Origin: Methanorbis rubei | GTDB lineage: Archaea; Halobacteriota; Methanomicrobia; Methanomicrobiales; Methanocorpusculaceae | Assembly (NCBI RefSeq): GCF_032714495.1 | Contig: NZ_JAWDKB010000007.1 | Location: 79,134-143,133 of the forward strand | Length of the DNA stretch: 64,000 nucleotides | Direction of reading: 5' to 3' | Shown: positions 8,473-16,083 of the stretch, piece after piece | How positions within the stretch are numbered: the first letter of the stretch is position 1 | Layout of the letters: every line of letters begins with the position of its first letter | The notes under the pieces: model-generated | Told to the model about the DNA's origin: nothing | Database searches by the model: none | The model's input: only the letters and a program-made list of their open reading frames with translations | Made by a program: the position numbers and the translations under genes

Positions 8473-8714
8473 AGGAGCGAGGAGCTGTTCGGCTCCTGAT
8501 GAAATGAAAGAGAGGTTCGCAGAAGCTTTCTGTCTCTCTTTCTCTCTCGCACAACTACAACCATCGAAGTATATATTTATACTATAAATGACATATATGT
8601 TACACAAGAGTATTCAGCGGGGCACATGCATTGGGATAAGAAAGAGTGTGCGGGGTCGTGGCCCGTGTGTTCTTTTTCCCTGATACATGCAACAGCTCTT
8701 AGCTCCTCGCTCCT
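8473..8714. repeat. 14-bp perfect inverted repeat around an AT-rich promoter
   Basis: AGGAGCGAGGAGCT at 8473-8486 and its exact complement AGCTCCTCGCTCCT at 8701-8714 face each other 214 bp apart. They enclose the candidate promoter of the accessory operon. The left copy would lie in the operon 5' leader and could also pair locally with GGCTCCTG nearby. It may be an operator pair or the ends of a small inserted segment. Confidence 0.4.
8571..8582 (-). promoter_or_regulatory. Candidate TATA box of the accessory operon
   Basis: Read on the minus strand, the sequence TAGTATAAATATATAC is a good match to the archaeal TATA box. It lies about 125 bp before the RHH start at 8449. Transcription from about 25 bp downstream would give a leader of roughly 100 nt containing one arm of the 14-bp inverted repeat. 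Confidence 0.45.
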
Positions 8715-8719
8715 GTTGT

Positions 8720-9380
8720 GCAGGAGTTGGTTCCTGGTAGACTGAACTACCATTGATGAGTGATCCGGTGTTTTGTGTAAAGCTGCAAAATGGATCAGTC
8801 ATCATCAGTTTTCAAAAATTGTGTGATGTTTTGCGATACCTCCCATCGTCCGCAAGTCGGCACGACAGTATTTTGATCGGTATTTTTGGTATTTATTTTT
8901 TTGTGATTGGTTGTTCTTTTCGACAAAAGATAGTTTTATTATGGATGATTTTGGGATTTTCACTCGAAAACATCGATATTATGTCTTTCGCAAATCAGGG
9001 AGTGGGTTACTTAAACATATTTTTTGCGGCAAATTTTTGCGAAAAGAGCAGGCGCATACATCTCAGGATGAATTTGACGATTACATCCTCTCAGGATAGT
9101 ATATTATCTCCTCCTTCATATTAAATCTGCCCCCTCCGCGTCTGAAATTTGGAATTCTTCTGAAATACTCGGTAGAATCACCCCGCCGCATTCGGGCTCC
9201 CTACTGGTTTTGAACAGTTTGTGAGATATTGTTTTCTTATTATGTCATTTTATTCCTCATTTTTCGATGTTTATCGCAATTTTTATTGTGTGTTTTCCGA
9301 CTTTGTACGTCCTATCCTGATAGGAAATAATCGGCCGCAACTTCCTTCCGAAGAAGTGTCCGCACAATGTTTCCGGCTAA
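8720..9380. other. AT-rich stretch without convincing gene
   Basis: This gap before the adhesin gene is AT-rich and unlike its neighbours. Plus-strand frames at 8753-9124 and 8911-9099 are open but have atypical composition, no usable ribosome-binding site and no recognisable motif, so I do not call them. A weak inverted repeat (GATGAGTGATCC near 8754, GGATCAGTCATCATC near 8792) is visible. The tail from 9381 contains a direct repeat of ATGAATGTGGTATGT. It may be decayed foreign DNA. Confidence 0.4.
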
Positions 9381-12300
9381 ATGAATGTGGTATGTATGAA
9401 TGTGGTATGTATGTGTGTGTCATTGAATGACGATTCCGTGAAAAAAATTTCGTGCAGATCATGGATGCAGTATGCCCTGCTGCTGTGTGCAGTACTGTTG
9501 TGTGCGTGTGTACTGTTTACAGCTCCGGTTGCGGCATCGCCGGATGATGCCTTTGTATTTAATGGAGGAACCTTCGCCACCGCCCAGGCTCTTGCAGTTG
9601 CCCTCGGTTCTGCTGCCACCGCCGCCGACGATACTCTCACGCTCAACCAAGATCTCCTCCTCACCGGACCGGTGAATATCACTGGAAGCATGACGATCAT
9701 TGGTAACGGTCACACCATATGGCGCGGCGGCAATAACTTCTTCCTCATCAACGTCAGTGTTGGAATACTCACGCTTGGCGGACCATCAGATATATTGATC
9801 ATTAATGCATCGACGGATGAATTCTACAGCAACTGCGGCTTGATTCAGGTTACCGGCTCTGGCAGTGAACTTATCATGAACGACGGTGTCACCATAACTG
9901 GTGACTCCGAAAATAACTTTTATGAGGGGGGCAGCGTCTGTATTGTCTCCGGTGGTAATTTCACTATGCATGGCGGCAACATCACCGATAACTGGGCTGG
10001 AACTGGTGGTGGCGTTTACGTCTCCGGCGGTAGCAGTTTCACTATGTACGGCGGCAACATCACCGACAACAGAGGTTCTGATGGTGGTGGCGTCTACGTC
10101 ACCTCCGGTAGCAGTTTCACTATGCATGGCGGCAACATCACTGGCAACCGTGCTAGTGGTAGTGGTGGCGGTGTCCGTGTCTCCGACCCTTACCCCTACA
10201 CCGGCTCTTTCTTCACTATGGACGGCGGTAAAATCTTCGGCAACCGTGCTGGTGATGGCGGCGGTGTCTATGTTGGTGTTGTCGGCAATTTCACTATGAA
10301 CGGCGGTGAAATTTTCGACAACATTGTGACTCAGTATGGCGGTGGCGTCAGGGTTTATGGCCTTAACGCTGTGTTCACTATGAATAACGGCAAGATATTC
10401 AATAATACTGCACAGTATGGCGGTGGCGTCGATCTCGAGGGGTACGGCGGTGGCAGTTTCACTATGGGCGGCGGCGAAATCTCCGGTAACACTGCGACTA
10501 ATAAGGGTGGTGGTATCAGGTCAAGTGGCGATGTCACTATTGACGACGGCGAAATTTCCGGTAATACTGCACAGAATGGCGGTGGTGCCTTCCTTTACGG
10601 CAACAGTTTCACGATGCATGCCGGCAAAATCTCCGGCAACACCGGATCTACATATGCTGCTATCGGATTCGAGAAATTAGAATTCGCCACAACATCATTT
10701 CTCATGACCGGCGGCGAGATCTCTCACAACATCGCGAAAGAATCCGACGGTGCTGCCATTGGATTCAATAGCTCAAATCCTATTGTTGTGATCGTTACCA
10801 TCACCGACGGCAGCATCATACACAATCAGGGTCACGCTATCAGTCAGAGCGGCGGCTTAAATACCCAAGGCACCTACAACATCGGGGGGACCACTCTCTT
10901 TCTCAACAACACCGGCAGCCATTTCTACATGAAGTCAGGCGATGCAACCCTCAACCTCACCGGCGGCGAATACAAAAAAGGAGAAAATACTGTCAACCTG
11001 CTCGACACGTCAGGCAAGACTGCTGTTTATCTCTCAGGCCCGGTCACCTTCGACGCTGACCTTCCGTTCACTCTCAACAGCAAGGACTCCACGGTAACCG
11101 TCAACGGAGAGTTCACCGGTATGATTCACAGCTTCAATCCGATCGCAGAAGATCTCGACAACGTAGCACTCATCACAGTTGACAACACAAAGACAACTCA
11201 GAAACCATCCGAACTTCTCAGCAGATTTGCCCTTCTTGACACCAAAAAGTGGACACTTGTCGCTGACGACAACACAGACACCATCAAAACCGTTATTAAC
11301 AAACCGATTGCCCTCGCGGGTTCGGGCAACGTCACCGTCACCTGGATCAACGCAACTGTTGCCAACGTCAGCATCCGGCTCGACCCGAACGCCAACGACG
11401 CAACCGACGTCTATGTCAGACTCGGCAGCAGTGAGTCGCAGAAACTCTCCGGCGGCACCTTCGTCAAAGGCTCCACCATCAGTGACCTTCAGGTCACCGG
11501 CCTTACCGCAGGGACCTCCTACTCTGTTGCCGCCGTCCTCAAAAACACCGGCATCAGCTCAAGTGAGTTCACCTCTTCGAACCTTCTGGACACAACCTCC
11601 CCGACACCTCACACAGTCACCATCACCGGAACAGGAGGCGCACCTCTGCCTGACGGCGGTGCCAATCTTGGACAGGGCAAGAGCATGACCTTCGGCGTCC
11701 TCGTCTATGATGCAAGCGACAAACTCCTCAAAGACGAACCGGTCACCTGGAGTAAAACCGGAGCCTTCACAATCGAAGGAACGAAAACCGCCACCACCAT
11801 CACCCTGACCGGCGGCAGCAGTGACGGAACTGACACCCTCACTGCAACCGCCGGCGGCGCTACCGGAACTGCATCCATCAGTGTAACCACAGACACACCG
11901 ACCAAACTTACCGTTAATGCTGACAAACAGACAATCGCTCTCGGCGACAGTGTATCTCTCACCCCGATAGCGACAGATAACGGCGGCAAACAGTTCGCCG
12001 GATACGACGTCGAGTGGACTGTCAGTCCGTCCGGCACCATTGCAGACAGCAAAACAGGCGCAGCCGCAGCATTCACCCCGACAGTCGCAGGCAGTTACAC
12101 CATCACAGCATCCGTCAGCGATCCGTCTCTTACCGCACAGACCACCATCACCGTCGTTGCCAAACCAACAATCACCACCCAGCCGCAGAGCGCAACCTAC
12201 ATCAAAGGCCAGACCGCAGCCCAACTCACCGTAACCGCGTCCGGTGCCGCACTCGGCTACCAGTGGCAGAAATCCACTGACCCGAGCTTTAATGCAGACG

Positions 12301-14084
12301 TCAGTACTGTCGGAACCAATAGTAGAACCTACCCTCCTGACATCAGCACTGCAGGCACCACCTACTACCGCGTAAACGTCACCAACACTCAGAACGACTT
12401 TGTCACCCACACCTACAGCAGTGCGGCAATGATCACCGTCCTCGAACCAACCGCAGACAAGATCGAACTCAATAAAACATCCGTCACCATCCAGAAAGAG
12501 GGTGCCGCCGCCCAAATCACTGCAACTGCAAAAAACACTACCCTTGACACAAATCTTGACACTGCCGTGATCACCTGGTCAATCGAAACCGGCGGCGAAT
12601 ACGTATCCATCACTCAGGCTGGAAACACTGTCACCATCACCGGCAAACAGGCAGGAACCGCTGTCATCAGCGCATCATCCGGCAGCGCTGCGGCAAAGGC
12701 AACCGTCATCGTCACCGACCAGACCGTAACAACCCATACCATCACTGCCAGTGCAGGCACCGGTGGCAGCATCAACCCGAATGGTGAAATTCCTGTCGTC
12801 GAAGGAAGTAGTCAGGGTTTCACCATCACCCCTGACACCGGCTACGAAATTACAAACGTCATAGTTGACGGAACATCCGTCGACGCTGTCAACTACTACA
12901 AGTTCGACTCTGTAATGGAATCCCACACCATCGCTGCAACGTTCACCGCAACCTCCTACACCATCACCGCAAGTGCAGGCCCAGGCGGCAGCATCAGCCC
13001 GAGCGGAGCAGTCACCGCCGCCCCGGGAGATGACAAATCCTTCACCATCACTGCGGCAACCGGCTACAAAATTGCAGACGTCAAAGTTGACGGAACATCC
13101 GTCGGTGCTGCCAGCAGCCACACCATCGAAAACATTCAGGCAGCTTGCACCATCCGTGCAGAGTTTTCAGAGCTCCCTCCCTCCACTGTTACCATCACCG
13201 CGACAGCAGGTCCCGGCGGCAGCATCAGCCCGAGCGGAGCTGTCTCTGTCACTTCGGGAGATGACAAATCCTTCAGCATCAATCCCGCAGACGGCTACAA
13301 AATTGCAGATGTCAAAGTTGATGGAAGATCTGTTGGTGCGGTCTCCAGCTACACTATCCAAAACATTGTGGCAGACCATACCATCGCTGCAACCTTCACC
13401 GGTGTACCGACCCCTGTCCCGACGGGTGGAGGTTCCTCTGACGGTGGATACAGCGGCTCAACCAGTGCAGGCATCAGCCTGACCGGTAGTGTATCCTTCG
13501 GCAGCTCGGTCGGATTCACCAGTGTAGACTTCCCTCAGGGAACCACAGGAACCGTGGTCCTGAACACCAAACCCTCAGGAATTCCGGAGCCACAGAACAG
13601 TTACCTTGTCAGTGACATCTCGGCCCCCTCATTCCAGGGCTCAGCCCAGGTTGAGTTCAGTGTCCCTGCAGCACTCATCAGAGATCAGGGACTTGGTGTG
13701 AACGACGTCGTCCTCCGTCACTACGTAAACGGCGAATGGGTAAACCTCCCGACGTTCTTCATCGGCGAAGAGCGTGGTGCAGCACACTACGTTGCAACAA
13801 CGTCCAGCTTCTCACCCTTTGCCATCGTCTATGAAAAAGGCGGGGCATCAACCGTTGAGAAGTCCACGCCGCAGCCGACCGTTGCCGCAGGCACTGCCGC
13901 TGCAACGTCAGCAGCAACAGCCTCTGCAACAAATGCTCAGGCATCTGCGGCCACCCCTGTTCCAACGAACCCCGCAGGCAGCGCTGCAACCGCAGCACCC
14001 ACGCTCACCCAGGCCCCCGTACCGGTTGCCGGAGCACTCTTCGGACTGCTTGCAGCCTGTGTAATGCTAAGGAGAAGGAACTAA
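9381..14084 (+). CDS. Large surface adhesin-like protein (beta-helix, InlB repeats, PGF-pre-PGF)
   Basis: A secreted or cell-surface protein of up to 1,567 residues. GTG at 9438 (VKKISCRSWMQYALLL...APVAA-SPDD) gives a textbook signal peptide and may be the true start instead of ATG 9381, which lies in a short direct repeat. Residues 190-475 are parallel beta-helix repeats of the type FTMxGGxITxNxAxxGGGVY. They are followed by FN3/BIG-like modules (about 640-1110), three InlB-B-type repeats at about 1117, 1192 and 1269 (TITASAGPGGSISPSG...GYKIADVKVDG), a PGF-pre-PGF-type domain at about 1375-1490, an Ala/Thr/Pro linker, and a C-terminal hydrophobic segment ending LRRRN. The tail suggests membrane or archaeosortase-linked anchoring. 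The likely role is adhesion or cell-cell contact. Repeats make length variation likely. Confidence 0.85.
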   Translation: MNVVCMNVVCMCVSLNDDSVKKISCRSWMQYALLLCAVLLCACVLFTAPVAASPDDAFVFNGGTFATAQALAVALGSAATAADDTLTLNQDLLLTGPVNITGSMTIIGNGHTIWRGGNNFFLINVSVGILTLGGPSDILIINASTDEFYSNCGLIQVTGSGSELIMNDGVTITGDSENNFYEGGSVCIVSGGNFTMHGGNITDNWAGTGGGVYVSGGSSFTMYGGNITDNRGSDGGGVYVTSGSSFTMHGGNITGNRASGSGGGVRVSDPYPYTGSFFTMDGGKIFGNRAGDGGGVYVGVVGNFTMNGGEIFDNIVTQYGGGVRVYGLNAVFTMNNGKIFNNTAQYGGGVDLEGYGGGSFTMGGGEISGNTATNKGGGIRSSGDVTIDDGEISGNTAQNGGGAFLYGNSFTMHAGKISGNTGSTYAAIGFEKLEFATTSFLMTGGEISHNIAKESDGAAIGFNSSNPIVVIVTITDGSIIHNQGHAISQSGGLNTQGTYNIGGTTLFLNNTGSHFYMKSGDATLNLTGGEYKKGENTVNLLDTSGKTAVYLSGPVTFDADLPFTLNSKDSTVTVNGEFTGMIHSFNPIAEDLDNVALITVDNTKTTQKPSELLSRFALLDTKKWTLVADDNTDTIKTVINKPIALAGSGNVTVTWINATVANVSIRLDPNANDATDVYVRLGSSESQKLSGGTFVKGSTISDLQVTGLTAGTSYSVAAVLKNTGISSSEFTSSNLLDTTSPTPHTVTITGTGGAPLPDGGANLGQGKSMTFGVLVYDASDKLLKDEPVTWSKTGAFTIEGTKTATTITLTGGSSDGTDTLTATAGGATGTASISVTTDTPTKLTVNADKQTIALGDSVSLTPIATDNGGKQFAGYDVEWTVSPSGTIADSKTGAAAAFTPTVAGSYTITASVSDPSLTAQTTITVVAKPTITTQPQSATYIKGQTAAQLTVTASGAALGYQWQKSTDPSFNADVSTVGTNSRTYPPDISTAGTTYYRVNVTNTQNDFVTHTYSSAAMITVLEPTADKIELNKTSVTIQKEGAAAQITATAKNTTLDTNLDTAVITWSIETGGEYVSITQAGNTVTITGKQAGTAVISASSGSAAAKATVIVTDQTVTTHTITASAGTGGSINPNGEIPVVEGSSQGFTITPDTGYEITNVIVDGTSVDAVNYYKFDSVMESHTIAATFTATSYTITASAGPGGSISPSGAVTAAPGDDKSFTITAATGYKIADVKVDGTSVGAASSHTIENIQAACTIRAEFSELPPSTVTITATAGPGGSISPSGAVSVTSGDDKSFSINPADGYKIADVKVDGRSVGAVSSYTIQNIVADHTIAATFTGVPTPVPTGGGSSDGGYSGSTSAGISLTGSVSFGSSVGFTSVDFPQGTTGTVVLNTKPSGIPEPQNSYLVSDISAPSFQGSAQVEFSVPAALIRDQGLGVNDVVLRHYVNGEWVNLPTFFIGEERGAAHYVATTSSFSPFAIVYEKGGASTVEKSTPQPTVAAGTAAATSAATASATNAQASAATPVPTNPAGSAATAAPTLTQAPVPVAGALFGLLAACVMLRRRN

Positions 14085-14149
14085 TCCTTCTTTTTTATTT
14101 TTTCCATCTCGTAAAAGTGACCACTTCATCGTCTGGCAACATTTCATCT

Positions 14150-14760
14150 CAATTCCAATCAGCGAATGCTGCACCGGCGGCACATGGCAATCATCCGATA
14201 CCCACCAATGATGAACCGGGCAATAATTCCGGCCCGCTAAAAAAAAATCGTAAAAGCAGATGTGGTTGGTGTTTTGCACCATGCTTCACTAAAGATCAAT
14301 ATTGTTCATCACAAACAGCACACACGTCGGATGATGCCGGCCGTAACCGGTGAATCCACCGGTCGGGATCGACTTGTCGGAAAATTTTAGCTGCAGATTT
14401 CATACAAGTCTCCACACCCAAATCCCGTCCATTCCTTCCGATCTCCCAATCTTTCCAGAAATCAGCCACTGCTGCACCGGCGGCACATGGCATCATCCGA
14501 TAACCCAACCATGATGAACCGGGCCATAATTCCGGGCCCGTAAAAAAAATCGTAAAAGCCAATGTTGCAGTTTTTGTACTGCAACACATCACCTAAAATG
14601 TTCCCGCGATAGAGACGCGGAAACATTTTGTTCATCACAAACAGCACACATATCGGATGATGTCGGCCGTTACCGGTGAAACACCGGTCGGGATACCTGA
14701 CTTGTCACAAGAGTTTGCTACAGGCTCCATGCAAGTCCCCACACCCATATCCCGCAATAG
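14150..14760. repeat. Tandem ~310-bp repeat, two diverged units with hairpins
   Basis: Two head-to-tail units follow the adhesin gene, about 14150-14445 and 14446-14760. Shared blocks include TGCTGCACCGGCGGCACATGG (14167 and 14470) and GTTCATCACAAACAGCACACA (14304 and 14630), plus an ACCGGTGA..CACCGGTCGGGAT hairpin in each. Unit 2 also has GTTGCAG-TTTTTGTA-CTGCAAC at 14564-14585, a long AAATGTT..CGCG/CGCGGAAACATTT stem at about 14596-14630, and GGGCC..GGCCC. No frame is coding-like. Conserved stems with varying loops hint at structured RNA or a repeat element. Confidence 0.65.
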
Positions 14761-15075
14761 ACAAGTGATAATCCATGAACATTACCAGAGCTTTCTTCGC
14801 TATAATAGTTCTCTTTGGCATGTGTACCGGCTTCATGATAATCATCTATCTGATGATGAAATAAATCCGTGAACAAAAACACATCCTATTTTTCCAGAAA
14901 TTTTATGCGCTCTCCCTCTTCGCCACACCAAATTCTCACCAAATCACTCCGTTCTTTTACATCAAGAACAACCAAAAACACACATTAATGCATCAATAAG
15001 TTCAATATAATATACAGAGGCAGGGCATCACCACCCAACGAAAAACACCCGCACCCTGCCTCGGGAACAGAAGAA
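14761..15075. promoter_or_regulatory. Non-coding region with promoter of the 171-aa gene
   Basis: AT-rich stretch with no gene. CAATATAATATACAG at about 15002-15016 is a reasonable TATA element some 60 bp before the ATG at 15076, followed by an AGAAG-type ribosome-binding sequence just upstream of the start. The remainder shows no recognisable structure. Confidence 0.4.
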
Positions 15076-15591
15076 ATGCCCCTCGATTTCACCCCCACCT
15101 CTATTGTGAAAGCAGCAAAACGCAGCTTCACCGTACCGATCACAACCGCGACCGCGTTTGACGCAAACATCGCCGCACTCAAAGCAGCCGACAACCCTCT
15201 TGGTGCAACCGCGTATCAGACTGCGGGCGCGTCCGTTGACGGCGTCACCATCGCAAACGAGTACTACAAGGCGACCATCGCCTACCTCAGTCCGCTTGGC
15301 GAGGTGATCGGCAGCGTCGTCATCGACGCACCCACCCGCAGCAGCTACGATGTGATCGTTGCCCACATCCTTGCAGACACTGCTCTCACCGCGAAGTTTG
15401 CCGCAGACGCAGTCGCCGACCGCGACAACACCAAAGATTCCTGGAACGTCCGGCTCAAGATTCACGACCCGACCGGCGAGATCTACTTCCTCAACTTCAC
15501 CAGAAAGGATCTTCGGATCAGCTCTTATGAGAATGATGCGATTCTTGCCAAGGTCGATGCGTGGGCAGACGGGGTTAACTCCCTGAATTGA
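15076..15591 (+). CDS. Uncharacterised 171-aa protein, copy A of a paralogous pair
   Basis: A 171-residue soluble protein (MPLDFTPTSIVKAAKRSFTVPIT...) nearly identical over its whole length to the product of 57855-58370 on the other strand. Most differences are conservative. There is no signal peptide or membrane segment. Beta-rich blocks (YYKATIAYLSPLGEVIGSVVID, WNVRLKIHDPTGEIYFLNFTRKDL) alternate with Ala-rich helical stretches. No family is recognised. In both copies the next gene on the same strand encodes a 49-aa membrane peptide, so the two form a conserved module. Two copies about 43 kb apart in opposite orientation suggest duplication or transposition. Confidence 0.7.
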   Translation: MPLDFTPTSIVKAAKRSFTVPITTATAFDANIAALKAADNPLGATAYQTAGASVDGVTIANEYYKATIAYLSPLGEVIGSVVIDAPTRSSYDVIVAHILADTALTAKFAADAVADRDNTKDSWNVRLKIHDPTGEIYFLNFTRKDLRISSYENDAILAKVDAWADGVNSLN

Positions 15592-15592
15592 A

Positions 15593-15712
15593 ACGGCCCG
15601 GAATCAGTCGCAAACCTACGGTTTGCTTCTCTCCCCTGCAAGCAGGATCGCTCTCGTAATCGCATGCCGCTCTGCGGCCTGCTTTACAACTCCTTTCAGG
15701 AGTCGCCCCATC
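15593..15712. repeat. Cluster of four short hairpins
   Basis: The spacer between the 171-aa and 49-aa genes contains successive palindromes: GCAAACCTACGGTTTGC, CCTGCAAGCAGG, GCATGCCGCTCTGCGGCCTGC and CTCCTTTCAGGAG. They occupy the position where locus B at 57.7-57.9 kb has a complete inverted-repeat arm. The third shares the GCATGCC-GGCCTGC core seen in hairpins elsewhere in the window. RNA copies would fold strongly; they may process or terminate the mRNA between the two genes. Confidence 0.6.
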
Positions 15713-15732
15713 GGGACTCGGTCTCACGGTTG
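15712..15732. repeat. Remnant of left inverted-repeat arm, locus A
   Basis: CGGGACTCGGTCTCACGGTTG is the exact complement of the start of the arm at 15971 (CAACCGTGAGACCGAGTCCC). It matches the inner end of the full-length arm at 57738-57854. Only these 21 bp of the left arm are preserved at this locus. Confidence 0.7.
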
Positions 15733-15776
15733 ATTGAGATTATTTGAACAATAAACAAGAAAAAAGGAGAAACATC

Positions 15777-15926
15777 ATGGACACAATCACCACCATCCTC
15801 ATTATCGGTATTGCAGCACAGGGCATTACCGGCGCCGTCCTCATCCTCGCTGGCCCCATCTATGCGTGGAACGACAGATGGCTTGATCGTACTCATCGAA
15901 CAACTGCCGATGAAGACCGGGAGTAA
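15777..15926 (+). CDS. 49-aa single-span membrane peptide, copy A
   Basis: A 49-residue peptide starting MDTITTILIIGIAAQGITG. One hydrophobic segment (about residues 5-31) is followed by a charged tail with AWNDRWLDRTHRTTADEDRE. A strong AAAAAGGAGA ribosome-binding site sits 7 bp before ATG 15777. Homologues in this window at 57544-57693 (full) and 57240-57374 (5'-truncated) keep the protein sequence, including the charged tail, despite synonymous changes. That indicates selection on the peptide. Its size and layout resemble small membrane-active toxins or membrane-protein modulators, but no family is recognised. It is always flanked by the same structured repeats. Confidence 0.7.
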   Translation: MDTITTILIIGIAAQGITGAVLILAGPIYAWNDRWLDRTHRTTADEDRE

Positions 15927-15970
15927 GAAAACTCCCGAACTATTTTTTCGCAAAACTCATTTTTCCCATT

Positions 15971-16083
15971 CAACCGTGAGACCGAGTCCCAAAGGGACGA
16001 GAGATGCCGAGCCGATATATTTGTGTGGGGGTGCCCCGCCCGACGGGCGGGTCCAACCCCACATTACGAATGTGTCGGGGCGG
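15971..16083. repeat. Structured repeat arm (right), locus A
   Basis: This 113-bp arm begins CAACCGTGAGACCGAGTCCC, contains hairpins GTCCCAAAGGGAC and CCCGCCCGACGGGCGGG, and ends GGGGCGG directly against the stop codon of metG (TTA on the plus strand at 16084-16086). It is homologous to the arms at 57384-57497 and 57738-57854. It probably serves as the shared 3' end of the 49-aa gene and metG transcripts. Confidence 0.75.

Noticed and set aside
8753..9124. 123-codon plus-strand frame in the AT-rich gap before the adhesin
   Set aside because: No ribosome-binding site, odd composition and no recognisable motif; overlaps another unrelated frame (8911-9099). Treated as chance frames in AT-rich DNA.
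9961..10620. Possible CRISPR-like periodic repeat
   Set aside because: The periodicity comes from beta-helix codons (FTMxGGxIT). Repeat units are imperfect and coding, with no constant spacer size.
11559..12515. 318-codon minus-strand frame inside the adhesin
   Set aside because: A shadow of the repetitive, GC-rich adhesin coding strand; the Gly/Cys-rich translation has no motif or start signal.
14657..14872. 71-codon frame downstream of the tandem repeat
   Set aside because: It crosses the conserved repeat block, whose other unit is not open in this frame, so no coding selection is apparent.
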